From contig NW_004457718.1 of assembly GCF_000203815.1 (NCBI RefSeq), forward strand, positions 496,001-560,000: a stretch of DNA of 64,000 bases. The letters run 5' to 3'. This document shows positions 1 to 12,017 of the stretch, piece by piece (the stretch's first letter is position 1; the number at the start of each line of letters is the position of its first letter). Both the position numbers and the translations under genes were made by a program. Under the pieces are notes generated by a model. That model saw only the letters and a list, made by a program, of their open reading frames with translations. It did no database searches and was not told the origin of the DNA. Source of the stretch: Cavenderia fasciculata. Taxonomy: Eukaryota > Evosea > Eumycetozoa > Acytosteliales > Cavenderiaceae.

Positions 1-867
1 AACAGCTGACAACACCTGGCGACAAGTTACTTTTGGTCGACAATCATGGAAGTAATTTTAGTCCTGAATTACTTCAATGGGCCAATGAAAACAAGGTTCA
101 CATTAAGAGCTTTCCATCCAATATGACACATATCTTACAACCTTTGGATCTTGTCATTTTTTCATCATTCTCTCAATCACTAAAGAATATGATACTAAAA
201 CAACTTCAAGACAAACCCAACTTTAAAATCGCACCCGAACACTACCAACAGTTTTCATACTTTGCATGGGTCGAAGCAACAAAGCCAACCAACGTAATGG
301 CTGCTTGGAACAAGTCAGGTATCATTAATTGTTCGCCACTCTCACCACAAGATCAGGGATTGATACCAAAACCACCCAAGGCAACAAAAAAATCTTCAAA
401 GGCTCTTGCTCTTGTTCAAACCACTTCTAATGCATTGGTAACGACAGATTCTTTACCACACAAGCAAAGATCAATGATGATGAGAGATAAGATGAGTACA
501 GGCACTGTCTGGACCGACGACACAAATCGGTATGTTTAAACGATAACAACTACTACCCATTTTTTACTAACCTAATTTTCATTTAAATCAAAGAGACTTG
601 GTTATTCATTATAAAAAAGAGACACGAAAGAGAAGACAGCCAAAAAAATCAGACTCTGGAGATGTTAACCTGAGCCAAGTTAACAATTATAACACCTTTA
701 ACCAAATTAATGTGGCTACCGGCGAAATGCGAGATGAAAATAATAGACCAGCTAAAAGAATAGCCTATGAAAGCAATACCAACTCATCATCCCAACTGTC
801 AACCACTATTCAAAATCCTTCCTTTGTCTCTTCCGTCAAATCCCTATGTAATAAATTCTTGCATTGA
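1..867 (+). CDS. pogo/Tigger-type DDE transposase, C-terminal part (5' end outside window)
   Basis: The reading frame is open from the left edge, so the N-terminus and DNA-binding domain lie outside the window. Exons are 1..529 and 594..867; the intron 530..593 starts GTATGT, ends AAAG, and keeps the frame. The visible protein starts in the DDE_1 (pogo/jerky/Tigger) catalytic core. VDNHGSNFS supplies the second catalytic Asp and the QPLD motif supplies the third, with exactly 35 residues between them (DD35D spacing of the pogo class). A Ser/Asn-rich tail follows. The enzyme would cut and paste its own element in the nucleus. No terminal inverted repeat is recognisable downstream, and the first catalytic Asp is not visible, so activity cannot be judged. 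A domesticated host gene is the alternative. Confidence 0.8.
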
Positions 868-968
868 ACTGTCTTCCCCCATATTCCCCATATAAATTGG
901 GTCACCCCAAACTTTTTATTTTCCTCTTTGCAAAAAAAACCAATTTTGCAAACAAAAACAAGTGGGTG

Positions 969-1008
969 TTAATTGTTCAACAAATATTGGTTATGTTTGA
1001 AAAAGTAA
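969..1008. repeat. 40-bp dispersed sequence, inverted relative to 42433..42472 and 44965..45004
   Basis: The 40 bases here are the exact reverse complement of 42433..42472, and match 44965..45004 with one mismatch. Flanks on both sides are unrelated. In the other two places the sequence lies 26 nt upstream of the ATG of a UBZ4-finger gene; here it covers the start codon of a hypothetical ORF. Confidence 0.75.
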
Positions 1009-1418
1009 AAAGTGAACTGGTTCAAATTTATAGATCAACCTTTTATATCTATGAAAGAGTCATACAATCCAAGATTGAATGGAGAGATTTAATTATCGTT
1101 CAATATGGAGCATTACAATGCATCATTGAAAAGTGTAGAGACTTTGAAACATACGTGGCACCATTTGCCAATGAAGTTGTCTCTTTTTATACTGTATCTA
1201 CTGCTCCTCTCAGCGCCACCCAAGTGGATGGAGAGCGGGTTTCCCCACTTGCATGGGAAGAAATCTATCTCTATATCATACCAGTTTTAGAAGATTGGGT
1301 GACCATTGAATCACTCAAAGATAGACTCGTCAGATTATTTGATCAAATATCATCACACCCATCATTTGACCCAAAAATCCTATCAAGATATCCACCACTT
1401 ACTCAATTACAAAAGTAA
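993..1418 (+). CDS. Hypothetical protein, 141 aa
   Basis: I do not recognise this protein. An in-frame ATG lies at 993, and the frame is also open upstream to 864 without an ATG, so 993 is the best start. The product is mostly predicted helix, with aromatic-rich stretches (IYRSTFYIYERV, WEEIYLYIIPVLEDW) and no signal peptide or clear membrane segment. It lies about 125 nt past the transposase stop and could belong to the same element or be a fragment of a host gene. Its first codons fall inside a 40-bp sequence found inverted upstream of the UBZ4 genes near 42.4 and 45.0 kb, so the start may sit in repeated DNA. Confidence 0.4.
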   Translation: MFEKVKSELVQIYRSTFYIYERVIQSKIEWRDLIIVQYGALQCIIEKCRDFETYVAPFANEVVSFYTVSTAPLSATQVDGERVSPLAWEEIYLYIIPVLEDWVTIESLKDRLVRLFDQISSHPSFDPKILSRYPPLTQLQK

Positions 1419-2005
1419 GTAAAGAAAGAGTGTTTGTACTGCAAACAAACTATTATTGTAACAAATTTGAATAATATCAACACTTCATTCAAAATAAATA
1501 CCTTTAAATAAAATCTGAAGAGGAGGAAAATGGAATTCAAACAAAACGGTAATATTGTTATGTATTTAGTTACTGTGCCCATTCAACGCACACGTCATTT
1601 GATTTAGGATACCCTTGATTCATAAAATCTAGATGAATTGGCCCCAATGTTTACCAGATTAACTATAGTTGCAAACAAAGTATTATAATAATATGTTTCG
1701 AAACAGTAAATAAATATCTTTCGGAAATATTGAATTGTACTGCTGTACTGGTAATAATATCAGGAGTACTGTACTGGTGGTCGACGTCATCATTGATCTT
1801 TTTATAAAGATTTTTCTACAAAATCAATTTGATAATAAGATCTTGGAATGGGCTCAATTCCAAATCAAGATAATTATCTAAACACTCAACTCTGTCGGTT
1901 TGAGTGCACATCATCAACCGAAATTTCACCATCCTATATATAGGATCCATTTCGTTAGTATTAGAGATACATTCAATATACATACAGATACAGATAGATA
2001 GATAG
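1419..2005. other. Intergenic spacer, no gene seen
   Basis: AT-rich spacer upstream of the first ComC-like gene. A short direct repeat (TACTGTACTGGT-like) occurs near 1740-1780. A GATA run (1990-2005) directly precedes the start codon. No ORF, tRNA fold or transposon end was recognised. Confidence 0.5.
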
Positions 2006-3593
2006 ATGAAACCAATTATAAGATTAATATTTATATATTTTCTTTTTCAATATTTTTTTTGTGTGGCTCAAACCCAAACACTCATTGGGCAAGAATGTTT
2101 GTATTTTATTATCTTTTTTCAAAAGTCTAAATATAACATATTAATCATGATTTGTACATTCTTGAACTATGTATAGTGGACTCTGCAATTTGGATATGCC
2201 AGCAGTATGTAGTTGGTAGAAGAGATGATCTAATTCATACATACACGACTTATACTAACACTTGATTGATCTTCTTTAGGTATAGACTTAATATTGCTCT
2301 TGATGCAGTTGTGATTTGTTCTTCAGTTTACTTTACTTGTTTTGATGGACATGTAACTCAAATGTATGTATCGATCGTTAGTTGTGATGCATGCTCATAT
2401 ATGATCGACAAAAGAGATTTGATATTAATTAATATTGTTATTATTTCTAAACATGTGATTAGTGATATATCAACTTTATTGGGTGTTGATAATGGAATGC
2501 CTAATCCTTCACTTCAACTTTTATTCCCAGAACTTACATCATTCTCTTATGATGGTACCATAAATACTGGTGTAGCAAATCAATCAAGCTCTTTTCTTGA
2601 TAAACTTGTTTCGTGTTGTCCAAAAGTATCATCTATCAAGTATGTAGTAAGCTTATAAAAGTAGTAATTATCCAAAGTAGACTATTGACTAACTAATGAC
2701 GGATTGATTGATTGATTGATTGTTATATAATTTAGATTTGTTCGAGATCCATCAGTTAAAGGGATACCTGATAGTTTTTCACAGATTCCTAATCTTGATG
2801 TGGCTACTTTGATACTACAATTTGTATCACCTATCGTTTTGAAAAGTAATCCAACCCTTTCAAGCTTGGATATACGTAGTGACGATGCAACCGAATTCAT
2901 ATTTGACAGTAGTGTCAACCTACCAAATCTGACAACACTCACTATCGGATCACCACAAATTGTTCATGTTAGTAACTTTACAATTCAAACCTTTCCAAAA
3001 CTTCGTTTTTTGTATGTTAAATCATAATGATACATACTTTTAATAGTTATTTTCTAACCATCTAAATTAATTTAGAAATCCTCACTTTGCAGGATCTCAA
3101 GATCAATTACAAATTAATTTAGGTATTCCAACACTTGAAGAAATATCATTTGTTAATGGAGGAGGCCCTGTACCATTTGCCAAACTCAGATTTACTGGTA
3201 CTTTAAATCTTATATCTTTGTAAGAAAGAAGGAAGAAGAGTCATAGTTAATAATAATCAACTGATATTAACAACTCTTTTTATTCTTTTTATACAATAGG
3301 TCTTATTATGGAGAGAAATTATCTTTTGATCCTCCACTTGATAGTTTTAGACAATTAAAGAGAATGCAAGTTATCATTGCTGAGAGATATATATATAGTA
3401 TTAGTAATAGTCTTCATACTAACTAATTCATTTTAGTAAAATAACAAACTATCAAAGCAACAATTATCCATTCCTATCATACCCTCCATACTTGGAAAGA
3501 TTTGAATTGACACATTCATCATTCAATACTATTCCACCTATACCAGTCCCAAATTCTCTTATCAATCTGTATGTATTATTAAAGATAAAGATA

Positions 3594-3629
<36 letters not shown>

Positions 3630-6396
3630 TTTATTAATTTATTTATTAATTTTTTAAAAGTATTTTATCTTCAAATCAAATTCAAGGACCAATTGATTTT
3701 GATAGTATATTTGGAAATTATGTTGGATTTCTTTTAGGATTGGATATTCAAGAGAATCCATTGTCTGGAGCACTTGATCAAGAAAGTGTACTTTGTCGTC
3801 TAAGATTTATAAATGCCAGTCAAACAACCATCACAAGTATTCCACTATGTTTTTGGTGTTATGAATCTTCAGTGATTAGGTTTATCAAACCACCATCAGT
3901 CATTCCTCCTTCAAGTCCAGTGTGTGATGTGACAGTAGACAGCACAACGCTGTACACTGTCAACCAAAGGACTACCATTTATGGCTCTTTAATTGGGTGG
4001 GGGTCAGATGCAAACGGAATCTTATTGCATCCTCTGATTGCAAACAAAAGGTTATCTGCCATCATTCCAACACCAGTCTCTGGTCCACCTCTAACATACA
4101 CAATCAATTTTAGTTCAATGCCTCCTATTTTATCTAAAGAGTTTTCCGTTGCAGAGGTTGGATTTAGACAGTCTGCCATATCAGTGGTACAGGCACCAAA
4201 CCAAACGGCAATCATCCAAGTAACATTTACCAACGTCAACGATTACTTTAATCATGTGGTCATCGTTAAAGGAGTCAACTCGAGTATGACTATTGTCGGT
4301 CCCAACATATTCAGGTTTAACATTACTGACAACCTGATGACATTTGGATCCAATTTTATTATCGTTGCCAATGACCATTATCAAGGTCCACTTACAACAA
4401 TTAGTTATAATCAAAGTAAGATCGACATATATAAATATCAACAGCAATAATTCAGAATTAGATATTAACTTAATATTTTTTAATTCCCTTTCCATTCATT
4501 CATTCATTCATTCAATAGGTTATCCAATTGTTTCTAGTGTTGTTCAATCTCGAACAAATATAATATTGGGTGGGTATTTTGGAGGTTTTCTAGACAGTGC
4601 TAAAATAGTTATTGTACAAAATAGTGGGCTGGCAACATGTTCAGTATCACAGTTTTATGTCACTATCATCAACTGTACGATCATCTCTCCATTTTCAACT
4701 GGTATGGCAACACTAAATGTGACAGTTGATGGATACACCATTCAAAGACAATACCTTTTAGAATCTATCCAAGATGATTGTGAAATTAACACAAATCATT
4801 GTCATGGTAATGGTCAATGTTCAATATTTGGTGATTGTATTTGTAATATTAATCAAGGAAGTTATTATAATAATTGTTCAAATCGTATGTTAAATATAAT
4901 TTTAAATAATATCATGTTTATATTATACCATTTTATTTGTTTATTTATTAATTATTTTATTATATTTTAAATATAGCATATCCATTTATTACAGCAGGTA
5001 AAATTAATGATTTTAATAGTGAACAAAGATTAATTAGTTTGTATGGTGATTTTGGACCATTTGGACAAAACGATACAACAGTCACAATCAATAATACAAT
5101 CAATTGTATTATTGATCTATCCATATCCGATCAATTCAATATCAATTGTTCACTTTTATCATCACCAACAACATTTGGATTGGCTTCAGTTCAATTAAAT
5201 GTCAGTGGTTTATTATATAGTAAAGGACGTGTATTGAAATTTATTGACCCTTCAACCAATCCTGGTGGATCTACTACAACTACTACAACTACTACTACGA
5301 CAAGTACAAGTACAAGTGGAGGAGGAGGGGGAGAGTCACCAAAGGAACTATGTCAAAAGAATACACAAAATTGTTATGGACATGGTGATTGTGATAATAA
5401 TGGAGTATGTCAATGTCAAGAGAAATATAATCCTATTGATAATTGTGCAACTAAATGTATGTCTATATATAAAGATTAATTTAATTTAAACGATAATTAA
5501 ATATTAACTTTAATTTCTTTGTAGTCACTGATAATTCAACATTTACACCAAATACAACATCACCATCATCAAAGATTGAAGTTGATGGAGTTGAATTTGA
5601 ATTTGAAATTGTTGCCATTCAAGAAATTGGAGTTGACAATGAAATTAGTCGAGAATTATTGACCAATAGTTGGTTATCGAGTATTTCAACAAATAGTACA
5701 ATGACAAATGCAATCTATGATTTGGTTATTTCCAATACTAGTATTCTTGCAGATACCAATGTCACCGTTACCATTACATTCTCTACATTGCCAAGAACCG
5801 TAATGTTTGGAGATCAACAACTATTGATCAATCCAAACGCAATTAAATTGGCAGTATCAATTACCAATTGGCAATACACGTCGAATATAGGAACACTCAG
5901 AGTTGTCATTAAAACAACAATTAATAATCAACAATCGATGCAATATGATTGTAAAGAGACTGAAATAGATTCATTCTCTTATGGTGCTGATGGTGAAATT
6001 CAATACCTCAGAGTCATCAAAGACAATGTTCAATTCAATGGTAGATTCATTGATTTTGCATTGGCTAATGGTAGACCAACCTATTCACAAACATTTGTTA
6101 TCAATCAAACTGAAATCAGCGGCGACAGTGATCAATCAGTAGCAATGATTGGTATAACCCTACCACAATGTCAAGAGTGTATACTCGATCCTGATTTCAC
6201 ACCATTATTGGTTGTCAATGACAAAAATGACAATTGTGATGGTTCGAGTAACACTTGGAAGATTATCGTTGGATGTGTCGTTGGTGGTATTGCTTTTGTA
6301 GCCATCGCAACTGTCTCGATCATGTACACAAAAAAGAAATTAATATTCAACATACAAAACAAACAAATGAAATTAAGATTGAAAGAAATAAACTAA
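2006..6396 (+). CDS. ComC-like LRR/EGF cell-surface protein 1
   Basis: Twelve exons give one frame of about 1156 aa: 2006..2096, 2177..2204, 2280..2363, 2463..2639, 2736..3011, 3076..3219, 3300..3365, 3437..3568, 3661..4415, 4519..4884, 4977..5456, 5525..6396. A signal peptide (hydrophobic residues 5-20) leads into leucine-rich repeats, each on its own small exon. Then come Ig-like beta-sandwich segments, an EGF-like module (CHGNGQC, residues ~690), a further sandwich segment, a Thr run and a second EGF-like module (CYGHGDC). The ComC-type C-terminal domain follows (PRTVMFGDQQ ... DPDFTPLL), then one transmembrane helix (IIVGCVVGGIAFVAIATVSI) and a short basic tail. The architecture is that of Dictyostelium ComC-type surface proteins, implying adhesion or signalling at the plasma membrane; the ligand is unknown. 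Only a GC donor at 3366 keeps the intron between exons 7 and 8 in frame. Confidence 0.85.
3591..3625. repeat. (TA)n microsatellite in intron
   Basis: Uninterrupted AT dinucleotide run inside the intron before exon 9 of the first ComC-like gene. Confidence 0.8.
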
Positions 6397-6616
6397 CTTT
6401 GTCAAAGACATTTATATGTATAATAAAATCGTAGGTGGATCTCCTCTTGTCCATCAACCATGCAATCAAATAAAAATCTTCCTTCTTTTTACCGCGGCGG
6501 ATGGAAGATCTTTTAAGCTTGATCTGCTCCTTTCTTTTACTCTCTCTCTTGACACCCATTTTGAATCATACCTTCTTTGTATGATTCTCACTTGAAAAGA
6601 GACAAAGAGAGAGATA

Positions 6617-6928
6617 ATGAAAAAGAGAGATTTCTATCATTTATTGCTGGTCAGTGTATTATTTTTAACATTGGTTCAATCAACCCAATCACAGTCCCTT
6701 AGCACAGAAGAATGTAAATAATAATAATATTGATATCTATCCATCTCGATGCAAAATGAATCTTGATCACTAACTAAATCTCTCTACTACTACAACTACA
6801 ACTAAACTATATAGTATTGTCAGCAACATGGATTATCAAACAGTAAGATACAAACATAGATATCACATACAAAGAGAGAGATATATATATATATATAAAT
6901 ATCATCATAGTAAACTAACATTCAAATG

Positions 6929-6975
<47 letters not shown>

Positions 6976-7833
6976 TATAAAATTAATATACCTGCTGATC
7001 AATCTATTTGCACTGTTCCATCATCAACATTTTATTTTAATTGCGAAAATGGACATATTACCAAAATGTGAGTATTTGGATCATATGATATCCTGTAGGA
7101 CAGAATATTCTAGAGAAAATCAATATGAGACAGACTCTTACACTTTCTTTTATAAAACCACAAAAAAATAGTCTCCATTTGCCCCCAAATACTCAAATGG
7201 ATATGGGATTACCAAATAGCAATATCCAATTCTCATTTCCTCAATTAACTATGGTCTCTGTCTTTTTTAATGAACTTGGTGGTGACAAGGTTGCTGATAT
7301 CAATCAAAATATTGTGGATAAATTAGCAATAGGCTGTCCGCTCCTCAACTCATTAACGTATTGTAGCCAAGGAATGATTATACTATATATTAATCAAGTT
7401 TATCTACTTACCTTTTTTCTTCTTCTTCTTTTTCTTTTTCTTTCTTCTTATCACTATTTAGGGTGGCCAATGATCCTTCATTGAAATTTGTTCCAATAAT
7501 TTTTTCAAGTATGCTCAGTCTTGTGACTGCTACTTTTAGATTTCCTGGTGTTCCAACCATCTCGCTTCCTAGTCACCCAACATTGAGCAAATTGGAGATT
7601 TATGGTGATTCGAATATGACAGAATTTATCATTGGCAGTAGTGTACTTCTCCCAAATTTGATACTCTTGTCATTGGGTATCTATCAGGACGTCCCAAACA
7701 ATTGTGCTTTACAAAAGATTGGCAATTTTTCCGATACATCCTTTCCAATACTAGATACTCTGTATGTTTAGTAATCATACTAATATCATTCGTTCATTCA
7801 TTGTATATCATTGCATAGCTAATTACAAACCCT

Positions 7834-7876
<43 letters not shown>

Positions 7877-10800
7877 TTTTGTTTTAAGATTTTTCTACTT
7901 GGGTCAAGGACCTGTTCAACAACAAATTAATATAGGAGCATCCAAGTTGAATGCATTAAGACTTTTTGACAGATCTTCAAATCTCCCTTCCAATGCCAAA
8001 ATTAATATCAACCATCCCGAATCTTTGACCGATATGTATGTATATTATTATTAATAGTAAAGGTGAACGTGTTGTATTCATATTAATATTAATATTCTAT
8101 TATTTTTAACTATATAGTTATTATCAATCCGATGGATATGTTTTTGAACCTACTCTTGACAAATTCTCAAATCTTGATAAATTGTATGTATTTATTTTTT
8201 TAAACAAAATAAAAAAAAAAAGAGAATAATATAGTAATCAATGAAATACATCTATAATTATTATTATACCAATACTTTTTATTTTATTTTATTTTATTCT
8301 CTAGAACTGTACATCAATCTTCCAAAAATAGTTACCCATTCCAATCAGAAAAGTTTCCACAAAAGTTGACAGGTTTATATCTAAACTCAGGAACAATGAC
8401 CACTATTCCAAATGTGACCATTCCGTCATATATCAACACTCTGTATGAATGAATGAATATTTTTTTAAAAAGATATATAACATTTATTTATTTATTAATT
8501 TATTAATATTCTTTTATGAAAACACAATAGGAGTCTATTAGAAAACAATATTGTTCAAGGATCAATTGATTTTGATCATATTTTAAAAGATACAAATGGG
8601 TCTTTGCTTTTGGATCTTTCAATAAACCCCAATTTAACAGGTCCACTTGTCCAAGAGACTTCATTGTGCGGTTTAAAAACCTTAAAGTTGGGTGGAACAG
8701 CGGTAACATCGGTACCTGATTGCTTTTGGTGTTACCAAGATCCACCACAAAAAATAGTTTTACCTCTAGGTCTCGCTAAGCCATCTGCGTTTATTTGTCA
8801 GATTTCGGTAGACAACTCAACTTTGGTTACACTTTTCAAGTCGACTGTCATTTCTGGGTCCAATCTAGGTTGGGGATCAAATGTAGCAGGGGTCTCTGTC
8901 ATACCGATCGTTCCAAACAAGATAATGGGCCTTTACTACCCGTTTGTACCAATAGATGGACCACCCCAGCACTACATTGTACGACTCAGTGATACGGACG
9001 CATCACTCTCTGTTGGTTTGTACCTTGTTGAAGCTGGATTCATTGTGCAATCAGTATCACTCGCTCAATCGCCCAACCAAATGGCCAACCTAACCATTCA
9101 ATTCTCGGTAATCAACAATTATTTTGTCCATCAAGCAACATTAAATGGAACAGGGCACGACATGTCCATTGTCAACGGAAATCAATACCGATTTTACTTT
9201 ACCAATCTTCCTTTTGGAGAATATAATCTTGTCATATTCAATGGTTATTATAATACTTCAACATTTAACATAGACTATGTTAAAGGTAAATATAAATATA
9301 TTTATATTTACCTTTGTCAAATTCGCGAATGTACATGTATGTTACTATTTGTCTGACAATATTTTTTGTTTCTTTTTTCTAGAGTATCCCATTTTGAATA
9401 CGGTTCCATCGTATAATAGTCCATTATTACAATTGGACAATATTCAATTGAATGGTTATTTTGGAACATATCTTGATACAGCCACAGTCACTCTACAAAA
9501 TAATAATAGTCGGTTCAACTATTCGCAATGTACAGTTACACAATTTACAAGTAGTTCAATTGTTTGTCGAATAGAATCACCTCTATCATCTGGTATGACA
9601 TTATTTACCATCAATGTTGACGGATTTTTTATTCAGCAAGACCATCAATTGGTGACTGCTCAAGGTGTATGTGAAATGGAAACAAATCATTGTCATCGTA
9701 ATGGACAATGTGATGGTTATGGCAAATGTGTTTGTAATATTAATCAAGGAGCTTATTATAATAAGTGTTCAAATCGTATGTTAAATATAATTTTAATATT
9801 AAATTAGAATATTAATATTAAATTATTTAAATAATTGTAGCATATCCATTTATTACAGCTGGTCAAATGAATAATGAACAAAGATTAATTAGTTTGTATG
9901 GTGATTTTGGACCATTTGGACAAAACGATACAACAGTCACAATCAATAATACAATCAATTGTATGGTCAACCAATCCATATCCAATCAATTTAACATCAA
10001 TTGTTCACTTTTATCATCACCAACAACATTTGGATTGGCTTCAGTTCAATTAAATGTCAGTGGTTTATTATATAGTAAAGGACGTGTATTGAAATTTATT
10101 GACCCTTCAACCAATCCTGGTGGATCTACAACTAGCACAAGTGGAGGAGTATCAACACCTCGAGAATTGTGTCAAGAGAATACACAAAATTGTTATGGAC
10201 ATGGTGATTGTGATGATAAAGGAGTCTGTCAATGTCAAGAGAAATATAATCCTATTGATAATTGTGCAACTAAATGTATGTGTATAAATATATAAAATTT
10301 ATTAAATATAAAACTATAAATATTTACTTATCAATTGAATTATTTTTAATAGTCGCTGATAATACTACATTTAATGCAAATAATACTTCACCGTCATCAA
10401 AGATTGAAGTTGAGGGTGTTCAATTTGGATTTGAAATTGTTGCCATTCAAGAAATTGGAGTTGACAATGAAATTAGTAGAGAATTATTGGCCAATAGTTG
10501 GTTATCGAGTATTTCAACAAATAGTACAATGACAAATGCAACGTATGATTTGGTTATTTCCAATACTAGTATTCTTGCAGGTACCAATGTCACCGTTACC
10601 ATTACATTCTCTACATTGCCAAGAACCGTAATGTTTGGAGATCAACAACTATTGATCAATCCAAACTCTATTAAATTGGCAGTATCTATTACCAATTGGC
10701 AATACACATCGAATATAGGAACACTCAGAGTTGTCATTAAAACAATAATTAATAATCAACAATCGATGCAATATGATTGTAAAGAGACTGAAATAGATTC

Positions 10801-11216
10801 ATTCTCGTTATGGTGCTGATGGTGAAATTCAATACCTCAGAGTCATCAAAGACAATGTTCAATTCAATGGTAGATTCATTGATTTTGCATTGGCAAATGG
10901 TAGATCAACCTATTCACAAACATTTGTTATCAATCAAACTGAAATCAGCGGCGACAGTGATCAATCAGTAGCAATGATTGGTATAACTCTACCACAATGT
11001 CAAGAGTGTATACTCGATCCTGATTTCACACCATTATTGGTTGCCAATGACAAAGGTGACAATTGTGATGGTTCGAGTAACACTTGGAAGATTATCGTTG
11101 GATGTGTCGTTGGTGGTATTGCTTTTGTAGCCATCGCAACTGTCTCTATCATTTTTGCAATCAAGAAACTCAAATATCAAACCAAATTTGGATCAAAGAT
11201 GAGAAAAATCATCTAA
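6617..11216 (+). CDS. ComC-like LRR/EGF cell-surface protein 2, one-base frameshift near the C-terminus
   Basis: Tandem paralogue of the gene at 2006, with the same 12-exon plan: 6617..6713, 6815..6842, 6975..7067, 7172..7357, 7462..7761, 7889..8035, 8118..8183, 8305..8442, 8531..9285, 9383..9775, 9841..10275, 10353..11216. It has a signal peptide (FYHLLLVSVLFLTLV), LRR exons, EGF-like modules at about 9690-9760 and 10190-10265, the ComC-type domain and a transmembrane helix (VVGGIAFVAIATVSI). The LRR half is strongly diverged from gene 1, while exons 11-12 are nearly identical. One extra G at about 10807 (CTCGTTATGG against CTCTTATGG in gene 1) brings in a stop at 10817-10819. Read literally, the protein loses the end of the ComC domain and its membrane anchor. 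This is either a recent inactivation, a secreted form or a sequencing error; the conserved frame after the break argues that it is recent or artefactual. Confidence 0.8.
6931..6973. repeat. (TA)n microsatellite in intron
   Basis: About 21 AT units ending at the AG acceptor of exon 3 of the second ComC-like gene; it replaces a normal pyrimidine tract. Confidence 0.8.
7833..7879. repeat. (TTTA)n microsatellite in intron
   Basis: About eleven TTTA units directly before the acceptor of exon 6 of the second ComC-like gene. Confidence 0.8.
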
Positions 11217-11631
11217 CATGTAACATAATAAACAACCAAATAATAATAATAATAATAATTGTAAGTTATAATTTTTCCTTGATTTCCTTTCTTTGCAAGA
11301 ACCTACTCCAACCCAAGATAAAATCTTAAAGTAGCATGGTTCCAACAAAACATTTTTTAGTGTAACCGTCGTGACTTATATCTTTTTTTTCACCATTGCA
11401 CCAACTCTATTTTTAAATATATCTTCTTCTTTTTATTTCTTCAACAAACAACAACAGATAACATTACAGTTATAATAGTTGATCGAGTAGTCTAAACTAC
11501 CCTACCCTACCTCTGGTATACAATTTGTATTGGAAACATCAATCAAGATAAGCAAAACAACAACAACAGCAACAACAATAACAACAGTAGATCAATCAGA
11601 TAGTAGTAGTAAAGAGTGAATATTAAATCTC
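11217..11631. other. Intergenic spacer and likely promoter of the PAP2 gene
   Basis: Contains T-rich and CAA-rich low-complexity DNA (11440-11600) typical of dictyostelid 5' leaders. No ORF or RNA gene was recognised. Confidence 0.4.
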
Positions 11632-11986
11632 ATGACAGAAGGGGTACCCTATCAAGGAGCATGCAGACGTGATAGTGATCTAATTATCTGCATCCCCCAG
11701 GGGCAGTCTGTTACGTTCACTGTTGTATTAATGGCCATCTATTCATACATTCCGATTCTTCTGTTTGTGGTACTCGTCATTTGGTATCTGTGGAGGCGAT
11801 CAATCATCGCTGCTACAGTCCTCGCATCCCTCATCATTGCATTGATATTTAACGAGGGAATTATAAAGAACATTGTCAAACAAAAAAGACCTATCGAATC
11901 ATGTGCTTGTTCGTATGTATAATTATAAGCAGTAATGTTTTGTAGTATGATCATATGATTGTAGAGAGAGACTAATTAGTCTTTCT

Positions 11987-12017
<31 letters not shown>

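Noticed and set aside
3370-3436. GT donor at 3370 for the intron after exon 7 of ComC-like gene 1
   Set aside because: It gives phase 0 and an immediate TAA in exon 8; the GC donor four bases earlier keeps phase 2 as in every other LRR exon.
6347-6559. Minus-strand 70-aa ORF with Lys/Arg-rich start (MGVKRESKRKEQ) between the two ComC-like genes
   Set aside because: Higher GC than surroundings, but no recognisable domain, it overlaps the end of the ComC-like gene 1, and it ends in low-complexity hydrophobic residues. It could be a gene fragment but cannot be supported.
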